Assembly: GCF_001437155.1 (NCBI RefSeq)
Contig: NZ_JQAR01000006.1
Span: forward strand, 18,550 to 82,549
Length of the DNA stretch: 64,000 nt
Reading direction: 5' to 3'
Origin: Liquorilactobacillus mali
Lineage (GTDB): Bacteria > Bacillota > Bacilli > Lactobacillales > Lactobacillaceae
Below are positions 44,547 to 54,135 of this stretch, one piece after another. How positions within the stretch are numbered: the first letter of the stretch is position 1; every line of letters begins with the position of its first letter. The position numbers and the translations under genes are program-made. The notes beneath the pieces were generated by a model that saw nothing but the letters and a program-made list of their open reading frames with translations, was not told the origin of the DNA and searched no databases.

Positions 44547-45551
44547 TCACCCAATCATCTGTTGCAATCTTTGACACACTTCATCCAAGCTTAAAACTTC
44601 ATCTACGACCCCAGCTTCAATTGCGCTGCGTGGCATCCCAAAAATCACACTACTTTTTTCATCTTGCGAAACTGTATAACCACCAAAGTCTTTTATTCTG
44701 CTCATACCAATAGTCCCATCTTTTCCCATACCGGTTAAGATAATCCCTGCAAGCCTGTTTCTGTAAACATCTGCCGCCGAAATAAATAAATTATCAACTG
44801 CCGGCCTCGTTCCGTTTTGTTTAGGTCCTTGATTTAGAGATATCTTGCCATTCTTAATTATCATGTGAAAATCTCCTGGAGCAATATATATCTTAGACTC
44901 GATTTTCATCCCATCTTTTGCTTCAATAACTTCACTTTTACTTTCCTGGTTCAGCCTCTCAGCAAATGATGTTGTAAATCCCTTAGGCATATGCTGAACT
45001 ATTAATATTGGTACCCTTGTAGGTTTTTTTAGTGAACTGATTATTTTAAGCAATGTCTTGGGCCCGCCTGTTGATGCACCAATAACTATGGCTTTGAGAA
45101 TACTAAAGTCCTTCTCAGTCTTCTTTGGGCTTACAAAAAGATTCACTTTATTGTCTGAATTACTTCCTACTTCACCATCAATTCCTCTGACTTTTGTTAC
45201 AAACTCCTCTATCCATTCGTTTTCCAAATTCATTAGATTTTTTGGTTTTTCAACAAAATCAGTAGCCCCTGTTGCTAAAGCATCGATTGTATTCTCTTTT
45301 CTGCTTAACGCACTCAGAATAATTACTGGAACATCATTTGTACGTCGAATGATTTTAAGTGCTTCTAATCCACTCATTACTGGCATCTCTATATCCATTA
45401 GCACTAAGTCGTAATTATTTTTGTCAATCAATTCGACCGCTTGTTTACCATCTCGTGCCATATCTGCCACGTGCAAATTAGCTTGTCTTTCAACAATATC
45501 CGTAATTACCTTTCGCATGAATGCTGAATCATCAACAACTAAAATATTCAT
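44547..45551 (-). CDS. cheB: Chemotaxis protein-glutamate methylesterase CheB
   Basis: 334 aa. Receiver domain with phosphoacceptor D53 in LVLMDIEMPVMSG, then a methylesterase domain with IGASTGGPKTLL (catalytic Ser), VQHMPKGFT (His) and GIILTGMGKDGTIG (Asp). Removes receptor methyl groups opposite to CheR. Start at 45551 gives the typical MNILVVDDSAFMR; the ribosome site is weak, AAGACGG. Confidence 0.95.
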   Translation of the reverse strand: MNILVVDDSAFMRKVITDIVERQANLHVADMARDGKQAVELIDKNNYDLVLMDIEMPVMSGLEALKIIRRTNDVPVIILSALSRKENTIDALATGATDFVEKPKNLMNLENEWIEEFVTKVRGIDGEVGSNSDNKVNLFVSPKKTEKDFSILKAIVIGASTGGPKTLLKIISSLKKPTRVPILIVQHMPKGFTTSFAERLNQESKSEVIEAKDGMKIESKIYIAPGDFHMIIKNGKISLNQGPKQNGTRPAVDNLFISAADVYRNRLAGIILTGMGKDGTIGMSRIKDFGGYTVSQDEKSSVIFGMPRSAIEAGVVDEVLSLDEVCQRLQQMIG

Positions 45552-45564
45552 AAAATCCGTCTTT

Positions 45565-46059
45565 CTATATATATACGATTTCGTGGTTAACAATTCGTAC
45601 CATCGTCTTAAAATCTTTCAAATCGACTACCATTGTTCTTCCACTATTTCCCCCAACATGTTCTGAAATAATTGGTATTTTCAAACTAGCTAAAGAATTT
45701 CTAACAGCCAATACATTACGTTGGCCAATGCTCAACCCAGTTCCATTATTGAAGTTAAACATATTGGCCCCACCAACGATTTTGGCAGCCAAATCCGCAT
45801 TAGGTGATTCCTTTTTGATTTGGGCAACCATCTCTGGAATTGCTAGATTTGCAAACTTAGCATTATTCAGTGCGCCTTTATTTTCAAATGGCACACTATC
45901 TGGAAGCATTATGTGACTCAGTCCTCCAATTCTTGTCTTTTTATCATAGACAATCGTCCCAACACATGAGCCCAAGCCAACGGTTACCAGCTTGTAATTT
46001 TCCATTCCTAGCTTATATTCTGCAATTCCAACTTTTATTTCATTCTCCAGCGCTGTCAT
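45565..46059 (-). CDS. cheD: Chemoreceptor glutamine deamidase CheD
   Basis: 164 aa. The signature GLGSCVGTIVYD carries the catalytic Cys, followed by GGLSHIMLP with the catalytic His and KIVGGANMF. Deamidates receptor Gln residues and partners with CheC. The ATG at 46059 lies inside the end of the second cheW gene (20-base overlap) with AAGG upstream, so coupling is likely. Confidence 0.93.
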   Translation of the reverse strand: MTALENEIKVGIAEYKLGMENYKLVTVGLGSCVGTIVYDKKTRIGGLSHIMLPDSVPFENKGALNNAKFANLAIPEMVAQIKKESPNADLAAKIVGGANMFNFNNGTGLSIGQRNVLAVRNSLASLKIPIISEHVGGNSGRTMVVDLKDFKTMVRIVNHEIVYI

Positions 46060-46531
46060 CAAAGGTACCTTCTGGTGCAGTTTCTTCAAGTGCATCTATT
46101 ATTTGATCTTCTTGCTTGTTATCAAAGAGGTATGTTAGATCAATTGAAATTACAATATCATCCTTAAGTTTCAAGAACTTATCCACATAGCCTCTTTTTA
46201 GATTTGCTCTTTCAATTTCAACTTCATACTCTGTCTCAGTCAATTCCGTAATTCCCACTATCTCTTCAATCAATAATCCCAATGAATTGTCTTGCCAATT
46301 GCATAGAATTACCTTGGAACTAGGACTATCCTCAATCTTCTCACCAAAAAGCTTATCTCTAAAATCAATAATAGGTGCCATCGTATTGTTATATTCCAGC
46401 GCTCCTAGAACGTATTCGGGCACCTCTGGAAGCACTATAAATTTTGGAGATTCCACTACTCTTTTCACTATGCTCACTGGCAATGCAAACATTTGCTCAT
46501 GACTTTTAAATACAATATACTGATCTACCAC
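46040..46531 (-). CDS. Chemotaxis coupling protein CheW/CheV-type (second copy)
   Basis: 163 aa with one CheW domain: MFALPVSIVKRVVESPKFIVLPEVPEYVLGALEY and SLGLLIEEIVGITELTE. The C-terminal 30 residues (QEDQIIDALEETAP) extend past the usual CheW end but carry no receiver domain, so it is not a CheV. Overlaps cheD by 20 bases. Neighbouring MCP upstream. Confidence 0.9.
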   Translation of the reverse strand: MVDQYIVFKSHEQMFALPVSIVKRVVESPKFIVLPEVPEYVLGALEYNNTMAPIIDFRDKLFGEKIEDSPSSKVILCNWQDNSLGLLIEEIVGITELTETEYEVEIERANLKRGYVDKFLKLKDDIVISIDLTYLFDNKQEDQIIDALEETAPEGTFDDSAGE

Positions 46532-46561
46532 CTAAAGCCATCTCCCTCAAATTAACCTTTT

Positions 46562-47875
46562 CTAAAGTTTAAAACTACCAACTTGGAACTTCAGAACTTC
46601 CGCAATATCTTCAATTTCTTTGACATTCTTTTCAAATTCTCTAACGTTCAACTGAAGTTCTTCAACGTTTGCAGTTACTTCTTGCGTTCCTGCTGACGTA
46701 TCAGAGATAGCTGAAGAAATATTTTCCACAGAATGCCCAACCATATTCTTTTCTTCCACTACTGCTGATACATTTTTCTCGATTTTTTGAATACTATCAA
46801 CAAATTTCTTAACTATGACTGAAATTTGTTCGGTCGAGCTAATTGCCTGTCCAATATAATTTGTTTGTTGTTCGCCACTCTCGTATGAGGTATTCAAAGA
46901 GGAGGCCATATGTTCTGATTTATTTCTTATCAGTGTTATTATTTCTCTAATATTCTTAGTTGACTCACTGCTTTGTTCTGCAAGGCTTCTAACTTCTTCT
47001 GCAACGATTGCAAATCCTCGACCTGCTTCTCCTGCTCTTGCCGCCTCAATTGAAGCATTGAGTGCTAGAAGGTTTGTCTGTTCAGAAATATCCGTAATTA
47101 ATGCAACAATGTTACCAATACTCTGAATGTCTTTATTCATTTCATCCATCTCTGTAACTAATTGTGCCTGGGCCTTTCGTTCTTCTTCCCAGTTGCTTGA
47201 CACTTGAATCATCATGGTTGAATTACTTTCATTCGTTTCCTTTGATTCTTCAACGTATCCGTCCATTAATTCAATTTCACTATATATTTTCTCTATCTTT
47301 TGAGAAAGCTCCTGCATATCATTTGAGGTTTGTTCGGCCTCTGCTGCCTGTGATTCTGAAGCTTCTGCAATGTTTCCCATCGTTGCTTTAACACCATCAA
47401 CAGAACTATTTGCGTCTTGGAGGACCTTAACAAGATTTCCAGCCATTCCGCTCATTTTCGTGCTTTCACTCTTCATTCCGATGATTACGGCCATAAAAAC
47501 ATTTGCAAGGCTGTGTACATCATCTTTTATTTCGGAGATCAATGGTTCATCATTCTTTGATGGTGTCAGGTCATCTAGACTGGATAAATCTCCTGAAACT
47601 ACTTGGCTGATCTTCTGATGTACATATTCAAGCTCTTTCTTATAAGGACTTGCTGCGGTATAGTTCAGGGCAACACACAGAATCAGGTGCATCACCAAAA
47701 TGACTACTGCAAAAACAAAAAACTTAGCCCTTATTGTGGTATCGCTACTCCCACTAATCAGTGTTAAATAAGCAACAATTAACACAAGCAAAGTAAAAAG
47801 AATCGGCTTTAACGCACCTATTCTTAACTTTGCAGTTCTCTTAGGGACTTTCTTTAAATTTTTTTTTGACATCAC
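46562..47875 (-). CDS. Methyl-accepting chemotaxis protein without external sensing domain
   Basis: 437 aa. Basic N-terminus, TM1 at about 25-41, a loop of about ten residues ([10 protein letters not shown]), TM2 at about 52-72, a short HAMP-like stretch, then a long coiled-coil signalling domain. The hairpin tip reads [33 protein letters not shown]. The tiny loop leaves no room for a ligand domain outside the cell, so it must sense membrane, internal or energy signals or work with a partner. GTG at 47875 or ATG at 47872 can start it. A sigma-28-type promoter lies 85 bases upstream. It is the only receptor in the window. Confidence 0.93.
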   Translation of the reverse strand: MMSKKNLKKVPKRTAKLRIGALKPILFTLLVLIVAYLTLISGSSDTTIRAKFFVFAVVILVMHLILCVALNYTAASPYKKELEYVHQKISQVVSGDLSSLDDLTPSKNDEPLISEIKDDVHSLANVFMAVIIGMKSESTKMSGMAGNLVKVLQDANSSVDGVKATMGNIAEASESQAAEAEQTSNDMQELSQKIEKIYSEIELMDGYVEESKETNESNSTMMIQVSSNWEEERKAQAQLVTEMDEMNKDIQSIGNIVALITDISEQTNLLALNASIEAARAGEAGRGFAIVAEEVRSLAEQSSESTKNIREIITLIRNKSEHMASSLNTSYESGEQQTNYIGQAISSTEQISVIVKKFVDSIQKIEKNVSAVVEEKNMVGHSVENISSAISDTSAGTQEVTANVEELQLNVREFEKNVKEIEDIAEVLKFQVGSFKL

Positions 47876-47959
47876 TACTCAATACCCCTTTCGATATGAA
47901 CAACATATATTTAGATTCGAGTAAGAATGATTAAAAACTCACGCAACTCTATGCTTCTC

Positions 47960-47986
47960 ATATCGGAAATTTATCAAAATTATTAA
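47960..47986 (-). promoter_or_regulatory. Sigma-28-type promoter of the MCP gene
   Basis: Minus strand: TTAA (47986-47983), 15 bases, TCCGATAT (47967-47960). Seven of eight -10 bases match. Situated in the 118-base gap between the FtsE-like gene and the MCP gene, the largest gap in this part of the operon. Confidence 0.75.
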
Positions 47987-47993
47987 GACTTCA

Positions 47994-48707
47994 TCACCAG
48001 ATGTATACGTCTTTATTATCAGGATACCTAGTATATCCCCCATCTTGTTCGTCCCTGATCAATGCTCCATGTCTTAATTCAAGTACTCGTTCACGAACTG
48101 TATTTACCATAGTACTATCATGCGTCGCCATTATCACTGTTGTTCCCATGCTATTAATCTTAAAAAAGAGCTTCATTATCTCTAATGCAGCTTTTGAATC
48201 CAAGTTTGCGGTTGGTTCATCAGCTAAAACAATTGATGGATGATTGACAATTGCTCTAGCAATCGCGACCCTTTTTTGCTGTCCAATTGATAATTCATTG
48301 ACTTTTCTACCACTCTTATCCAGTATGCCAGCAACATCCAACGCATCCTTTGTTCTCACAGCTACCTCACTGTCATTAACACCACTGACGGCTTCGACAC
48401 ACACAGCAACATTTTCAAATACCGAGCGCTGAGATAAAAACAGATCTTTTTGCATTACAACTCCCAGCTGTCTTCTTAAAAGATAGAGCTGCTTGTGGTT
48501 AATTCGGTCAACAAAAGTATTTCCCATCTTGATACTTCCAGAAGTCTGTTCTTCTTCACGATATAAAAGTTTCAGTAAAGTCGATTTTCCCGCTCCACTG
48601 GCACCAATTACATAGACAAATTCACCCTGGTCAATTGAAAAGTTGATATTTTTTAAAGCTTGAATGTTACCCTTATATATCTTTGAAACCTTTCTTACAT
48701 CTATCAA
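47994..48707 (-). CDS. FtsE-like ABC ATPase in the flagellar operon
   Basis: 237 aa ABC ATPase most like FtsE. Walker A GASGAGKSTLLKLL (about residue 35), Q-loop VMQKDLFLS, signature LSIGQQKRVAIARAI, Walker B VLADEPTANLDSK, switch MATHDSTMVNT. The signature reads LSIGQ, with Ile in place of the second Gly. No FtsX-type membrane partner is adjacent; neighbours are flgG and an MCP. A TTG at 48707 is the better start (GAGGTGGG seven bases upstream; gives MIDVRKVSKIYKG); a GTG four codons earlier has no good ribosome site. Role in motility unknown. Confidence 0.88.
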   Translation of the reverse strand: MIDVRKVSKIYKGNIQALKNINFSIDQGEFVYVIGASGAGKSTLLKLLYREEEQTSGSIKMGNTFVDRINHKQLYLLRRQLGVVMQKDLFLSQRSVFENVAVCVEAVSGVNDSEVAVRTKDALDVAGILDKSGRKVNELSIGQQKRVAIARAIVNHPSIVLADEPTANLDSKAALEIMKLFFKINSMGTTVIMATHDSTMVNTVRERVLELRHGALIRDEQDGGYTRYPDNKDVYIW

Positions 48708-48730
48708 TTGATGTCCCACCTCTTGAAATA

Positions 48731-49498
48731 TTAATCGGCTAAGCGGTCAATCACTTCAAACATATCGTCAGTTGACTGAAGTGCCTTGGCATTCATCTGG
48801 TATGCCCTTTGCGTCGCAATCATGTCTGTCATGGAGTCTGCCAAATCAACAGTTGAAGTTTCCAAATATCCTTGCTTTATATTTGGATTTGTCATCACCT
48901 GTAACTGATCACCATTCACAACAGTATAGTTATTATTCCCAGCACTTACCAAGTCTTCATTGTTCTGCGGTAGATACATTCTTATTTTGCCCACTGCAGT
49001 ACTGTTTCCATTGTTCACAATACTTATACTGCCATCACTAGCAACACTTAACTCACCGCTTGGCCAACTTGTTTCAGGTATTGTTGCATCAATTGCTACT
49101 TTATTTCCACTTGCATCCACCAACTGTCCAGTACTATCTCGCTTAAAACTACCATCACGTGTCAATAATAGTTGACCGTCTTGACCATATACTCCAAAGA
49201 AACCCTGTCCTTGTATCGCAAGATCAGTTGTGATCCCAGTTTGCTGTAAGCTTCCTTGTGTAAAGGCAATCGATTCTCCATTAACACCTACTCCAGCATT
49301 TAAGCCCAGAGATGTTCCAGAGGTTAAGTTTACTTCTTCAGCGGTTGTTTGATTATTTACTAACTCTTGAAAAGCCGTATTTCTACTCTTGTAACCAGTT
49401 GTATCTGAATTTGCAATATTATTTGCAATGTTGTCCATATTATTTTGTAAACCATTCATTCCAGACTTATTAATCGACAAAATACCTGAAATATTCAT
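48731..49498 (-). CDS. flgG: Flagellar basal-body rod protein FlgG
   Basis: 255 aa. N-terminal rod signature LQNNMDNIANNIANSDTTGYKSRNTAF, middle QGQGFFGVYGQDGQLLLTRDGSF, C-terminal TQRAYQMNAKALQSTDDMFEVIDRL. One of two flgF/flgG-family genes in tandem; assignment as flgG is by length and C-terminal ending. Confidence 0.86.
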   Translation of the reverse strand: MNISGILSINKSGMNGLQNNMDNIANNIANSDTTGYKSRNTAFQELVNNQTTAEEVNLTSGTSLGLNAGVGVNGESIAFTQGSLQQTGITTDLAIQGQGFFGVYGQDGQLLLTRDGSFKRDSTGQLVDASGNKVAIDATIPETSWPSGELSVASDGSISIVNNGNSTAVGKIRMYLPQNNEDLVSAGNNNYTVVNGDQLQVMTNPNIKQGYLETSTVDLADSMTDMIATQRAYQMNAKALQSTDDMFEVIDRLAD

Positions 49499-49509
49499 CT
49501 ACATCACCC

Positions 49510-50214
49510 CTACACCTTCCCTAAACTATTGACTGCTTTATCTAGTGTTTCATTCGTTGAACTCAAAACCTTTTGATTAGCTTCAAACTCTCTTCCCGTC
49601 TGCATTAACGTTACCATTTCATCTGACATTGAAACATTTGATTGTTCCAAGTATCCTTGCATCACATTAGGATTCGCATCAATTTGCACATTTTGATTGG
49701 TAGTGTAATAGCCATTCCCTGCGTCAGTTAGCTGTTGCTCATTAGCAACGTTCACTATTCTAAAATCCGGATTATCATTTGCGCTAACTGCTTGTCCATT
49801 TGCTCCAACAACTTGATATCCTTCTTGTGTTATATATTGGTTTTGGTCATTTAGCTTAAAGTTACCGTTTCTTGTATACGCAAGCGTGCCATCATTCATT
49901 CTAACCGTAAAATATCCATCACTATTAACCGCAAAATCAGTGTTTCTTCCAGTCTCATTCATTGTGCCTTTGCTTCTATCAATATAAGAACCATCAATGG
50001 CATTTCCAAATGTAAATCCACCAATATTTTGTTTCTCAGAAACAGTCGATCCTCCTTGATGATTCACAAATTGAACTTCTTTTAAGGTTGATTGAAATAG
50101 CTGTTTTGCCTGATATCCTGTTGTATTAACATTAGCGATATTACCGCTAGTATTTTCTTGTCTTTTGAGTAAAACGTCTAGACTTTGCTCTATCGTATCC
50201 AACCCTCGTATCAT
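49510..50214 (-). CDS. flgF: Flagellar basal-body rod protein FlgF-like
   Basis: 234 aa. Starts MIRGLDTIEQSLDVLLKRQENTSGNIANVNTTGYQAKQ and ends LMQTGREFEANQKVLSSTNETLDKAVNSLGKV, so both rod-terminal regions are present. Shorter than its neighbour. Its ATG overlaps the fliA stop by four bases. B. subtilis calls the pair flhO/flhP. Confidence 0.86.
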   Translation of the reverse strand: MIRGLDTIEQSLDVLLKRQENTSGNIANVNTTGYQAKQLFQSTLKEVQFVNHQGGSTVSEKQNIGGFTFGNAIDGSYIDRSKGTMNETGRNTDFAVNSDGYFTVRMNDGTLAYTRNGNFKLNDQNQYITQEGYQVVGANGQAVSANDNPDFRIVNVANEQQLTDAGNGYYTTNQNVQIDANPNVMQGYLEQSNVSMSDEMVTLMQTGREFEANQKVLSSTNETLDKAVNSLGKV

Positions 50215-50924
50215 GACAATTCATCCTCCATCAATAATTTTAGTTTTGCAATTACTTTTCCATGAATCTGTGAAACCCTTGCTATTGAGATATCTAAGAT
50301 AGCAGCTATTTCTTTCAAGGTGGCTTCTTCTTTATAGTACAGACTCAAAATTAACTGTTCACGTTCATTTAGTCTCTGTATACATCTTGTAAGTGCAGCC
50401 TTGCGTTCTTCTCCAATTAATTTCTGTTCAGCATTAGTTCCATCGTTGTCAGGAATAACATCTCCTAGTGAAACCCCACCTGCTCCTTCTGTGGGAAAGA
50501 TAGTGCCTTCGAGGGAAATACTAGCCAAATAATGAATGTTTTCATATATCTCATTCAGTTGTGTAATAGATATTCCCATCTTTTTGCAGATTTCACTATC
50601 AGTGACTTCTCTTTTATGATCTTGTTCAAGAACCTGTTTTGCCTTGTAGAAATCATTAATCGCAACCATCTTATATCTCGAAATTCTTGAATGTTTTCGA
50701 ACTTCATCAATGATTGCACCCCTTATTCTGATTGCTGCATAGCTCTCAAAAGGAACTTTCTTCGTCGCATCAAACTTGTGCAAGGCGTCGATCAGACCTA
50801 TCACACCAATATTATAGTAGTCGCTGTATTCATACTCAGTACTCTTAAGTGGAACCCTTTTAGCAACTTTTTCAACCAAAGGAAGATATTTCAAAACTTC
50901 ATCTTCAGGACTAGCTTCATACAT
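50211..50924 (-). CDS. fliA: RNA polymerase sigma-28 factor FliA (SigD type)
   Basis: 237 aa. Region 2 with DYYNIGVIGLIDALHKFDATKKVPFESYAAIRIRGAIIDEVRKHS, region 3, and region 4 with LSLYYKEEATLKEIAAILDISIARVSQIH. Directs filament and receptor genes from the TAAA / GCCGATAT promoters seen here. Held by FlgM. Confidence 0.95.
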   Translation of the reverse strand: MYEASPEDEVLKYLPLVEKVAKRVPLKSTEYEYSDYYNIGVIGLIDALHKFDATKKVPFESYAAIRIRGAIIDEVRKHSRISRYKMVAINDFYKAKQVLEQDHKREVTDSEICKKMGISITQLNEIYENIHYLASISLEGTIFPTEGAGGVSLGDVIPDNDGTNAEQKLIGEERKAALTRCIQRLNEREQLILSLYYKEEATLKEIAAILDISIARVSQIHGKVIAKLKLLMEDELS

Positions 50925-50955
50925 ATTATCTCCATACTCCCTTCATCAAAAATCT

Positions 50956-53031
50956 TTAAACATTAATTGTTCCTACAGTCTCAATTGAAATTTCATTAGG
51001 TACTTCGTTTAAAGACAAAATTGGCATGTTAGGAAAGTTAAAAGAAACTAACTTTCTGAAGGCCAGTCTAATCTTAGGAGAAGTTAACACTACAAACTCG
51101 ATGTTTTTAAGTGTAAGTTCCTGCTGAACCTTATTAATAGCTTCCAGAATTTGATTAACCGAATCTGGTTTCAAAACAGGATATGATCCAGTCGCCGTTT
51201 TTTGAATACTTTGTGTAATTAATTCCTCTACCTTTGGATGAATTGTTACTACCTTAATATTCTTTTGCTCGTCAGCATACTTAGCAGCAATCGTTCTTCT
51301 TAGTGCTTGTCTCACGTACTCAGTTAATACTTCTGTATCCTTTGTAACCGATCCATAATCCGCCAATGTTTCCAAAATTGTTGTTAAGTCATTGATTGGA
51401 ATTTTTTCTTCCAGCAAATTTTGTAAAACTTTCTCAACTTCTCCGAGACGTAAAATATCTGGTATTAGTTCATCTATTACGACATTATTTTGATCTTTTA
51501 TTCCCTCTAGTAATTTTTGAACCTCTTGTCTACCTAGTAATTCTGGCGCATTTCCTGAAATTATTTCCTTTAAATGCGTGGCGATTACCGTCAGAGGTTC
51601 AATGATTGTGAATCCCTGTATTTCAGCAGTTTCCTTATCTTTTTGATCAATCCACATTGCGTCAATATTAAACGCTGGTTCTTTTGTTGGAATACCCTTG
51701 AACGGAAATGGTTCATCATCAGGACTGATAATCATTAATTTGTCTGCATAAATCTGACCTGTCCCAACTTCGTTTCCCCTGATCTTGATTGAATAGTCAT
51801 TCGATTCAAGATATAAATTATCTCGAATTCTGACAGGATGTACTAAAATTCCAAGTTCCCTGGCAATTTGTTTGCGAATAGCAACTATTCTACTCATTAA
51901 ACTATTGTCCACTGTACTATCTACTAATGAAATCAGACCATAACCAATCTCAATGGCAATTGGTTCAACCTGAAAGGAGGAAACAGATTCGTCTTCTTCT
52001 TGCTCTTTTTTCTTACGTTTTAATGCCAATTTCTGTTCTTCTTCTTTTTTTCTAATTGCTGTTTTCTGTTCTGTTTGCTTAATGACCATACTTGCAACAA
52101 ACATTCCTATTCCAATAAACAGGAACGGCAGGAAAGGAAAACCTGGTACTATTGATAGTACAAGTAAAATCACACCGACGATTCTAAACAAAATAGGATA
52201 TCTTACAACATCAGAAGAAATATCTAATCCGAAAGAACTATTGTTATCTGAACGAGTGACTATAATACCAGACGCAATCGAAATCAATAGTGAAGGAATT
52301 GCACTGACTAGTCCATCACCAATTGACAGTTTCCCAAATTGGGCTAATGCATCAGTTATTGACATATCACCTTTCATAGTAAAAATGATGGTCCCCGCTA
52401 TCAGATTTATCAAAGTTATCATAATGCTGGCTATTGCATCACCCTTAACAAACTTACTAGCCCCATCCATCGAACCATAAAAATCAGCTTCTCTTTGTAA
52501 ATCTCTTCTACGATTTCTAGCTTTTTCTTCATTTATTAATCCAGAATTCAAATCAGAATCAATTGCCATCTGTTTTCCAGGCATTGCATCAAGCGTAAAT
52601 CTTGCAGAAACCTCTGAAACACGACCTGCACCATTTGTTACGACCACTAATTGAACAACCATGATAATTATGAACAAGATAATACCAACTATATAATTGC
52701 TGCCTGCTACAACATTTGCAAAAGCAGCAATCACATTTCCACCATTACCTTCTGTCAGTATCAAACGGGTTGAAGACATATTTAAACCAAGCTTGAACAT
52801 TGTTGTAATTAATAACAACGTCGGGAAAGTTGTAAATTCTAGGACACTCCTAGTAAATAACGTAATAAGTAAAATATTAATTGCAACTGCTAAATTAATA
52901 ACAATAAGGATATCCAACGCTATTGCAGGTAAGGGTATTATTATTAATCCAATAATACTGATTACTAAAAAAGAAACAATTACATCAGCATAATTTAAAG
53001 TTCTTTTCTTCTTAAGCCTCTTTTTACTCAT
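50956..53031 (-). CDS. flhA: Flagellar export gate protein FlhA
   Basis: 691 aa, full length. Eight predicted membrane helices in the first 310 residues, including SVLEFTTFPTLLLITTMFKLGLNMSSTRLIL and the cytoplasmic FHIPEP loop ARFTLDAMPGKQMAIDSDLNSGL. The C-terminal cytoplasmic domain (about 350-691) receives chaperone-bound substrates. Charged linker EEEQKLALKRKKKEQEEDE between them. No flhF or flhG follows before fliA. Confidence 0.97.
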   Translation of the reverse strand: MSKKRLKKKRTLNYADVIVSFLVISIIGLIIIPLPAIALDILIVINLAVAINILLITLFTRSVLEFTTFPTLLLITTMFKLGLNMSSTRLILTEGNGGNVIAAFANVVAGSNYIVGIILFIIIMVVQLVVVTNGAGRVSEVSARFTLDAMPGKQMAIDSDLNSGLINEEKARNRRRDLQREADFYGSMDGASKFVKGDAIASIMITLINLIAGTIIFTMKGDMSITDALAQFGKLSIGDGLVSAIPSLLISIASGIIVTRSDNNSSFGLDISSDVVRYPILFRIVGVILLVLSIVPGFPFLPFLFIGIGMFVASMVIKQTEQKTAIRKKEEEQKLALKRKKKEQEEDESVSSFQVEPIAIEIGYGLISLVDSTVDNSLMSRIVAIRKQIARELGILVHPVRIRDNLYLESNDYSIKIRGNEVGTGQIYADKLMIISPDDEPFPFKGIPTKEPAFNIDAMWIDQKDKETAEIQGFTIIEPLTVIATHLKEIISGNAPELLGRQEVQKLLEGIKDQNNVVIDELIPDILRLGEVEKVLQNLLEEKIPINDLTTILETLADYGSVTKDTEVLTEYVRQALRRTIAAKYADEQKNIKVVTIHPKVEELITQSIQKTATGSYPVLKPDSVNQILEAINKVQQELTLKNIEFVVLTSPKIRLAFRKLVSFNFPNMPILSLNEVPNEISIETVGTINV

Positions 53032-53058
53032 TTATCTACTAATCCCCCAAAACTTGAT

Positions 53059-54126
53059 CTAAATCTTATTTTTTTCTTTTTCTTCCAATTGATAAACCAG
53101 TGCGATAATTGCCGCAACTGATTCATACATCTCTGCTGGTATAAACTCGCCAGGCTCAACTTTAGCATAGATAGCTCTAGCAACAGGTCTATTCTCAATC
53201 ATTGGTATATGCATTTTCTTGGCCTCTGCCTTCATTCGCTGTGCCAATTCGTCTGCACCTTTTGCTAAAAGCAACGGAATTCCCTCTTTTTGAGGATCAT
53301 ACTTTATTGCAATTGCATAATGTGTCGGATTCGTGACCATAACAGTTGCTTCCTTGACCTTTGATATTGCATTACGTGACATTGCCTGATATTTGGCCTT
53401 CCTTTGTGCCTTTATCTTTGGATCTCCTTCTTGCTGTTTAAATTCATCCTTGATCTCCTGCTTAGTCATTCTCAGGTTCTTACGATACGTATACCTTTGA
53501 TATCCGTAATCGAAAATTGCCACAACTACCAGAAAAAAAGATATTTTTTCAATTAATGATCTAGTAAAATCCAGAACAAAATAAAGTATTTTTTGGAGTC
53601 CCACGTCATTCAGATTAATTATTGTCGGAATCTCTGACATAAATTGCTGGTAGCATAGATAAACAATTACACTTAACTTTGCAAGAGTTTTTGCTACGTT
53701 AACCAGTGATCTAAGGCCTACCATCTGTTTAAAACCATTCAGCGGATTTAGTTTTTTAAAATCAGGTTTTAATGGTTTCCATGTGAACAATAACCCGACC
53801 TGCAAAATATTAGTAAGTGATCCGAGAAACGTGCTCATCAGCATAAATGGGCTTGCGAGTAAAAGTATCATCAAAACGGCTTGTACTGCTACTCTAGGTA
53901 AGTCGTTCATCTCCACCTTAAAATTCGCAATTTGCTCAATCATCTGTGTTAAGTAGGGTAAAAGATTTTTAAGAATAAATTCCCATAGGGGCAAAATAAC
54001 AAACGCAAAAGCCAATAAAGAGATCGCGGTATTCAGTTCCGGTGTCTTGGGAACTTCCCCCTTTTTTTTTGCATCTTTTAATCTTTTAGGAGTTGGTTTT
54101 TCTGTTTTCCCATCTTTATTAGCCAT
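53059..54126 (-). CDS. flhB: Flagellar export switch protein FlhB
   Basis: 355 aa. Four membrane helices, then a cytoplasmic domain with the self-cleavage motif NPTH at residues 266-269 (VMVTNPTHYAIA) and RPVARAIYAKVEPGEFIP. Switches export from hook to filament substrates together with FliK. Confidence 0.97.
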   Translation of the reverse strand: MANKDGKTEKPTPKRLKDAKKKGEVPKTPELNTAISLLAFAFVILPLWEFILKNLLPYLTQMIEQIANFKVEMNDLPRVAVQAVLMILLLASPFMLMSTFLGSLTNILQVGLLFTWKPLKPDFKKLNPLNGFKQMVGLRSLVNVAKTLAKLSVIVYLCYQQFMSEIPTIINLNDVGLQKILYFVLDFTRSLIEKISFFLVVVAIFDYGYQRYTYRKNLRMTKQEIKDEFKQQEGDPKIKAQRKAKYQAMSRNAISKVKEATVMVTNPTHYAIAIKYDPQKEGIPLLLAKGADELAQRMKAEAKKMHIPMIENRPVARAIYAKVEPGEFIPAEMYESVAAIIALVYQLEEKEKNKI

Positions 54127-54135
54127 CTTGCTCTC

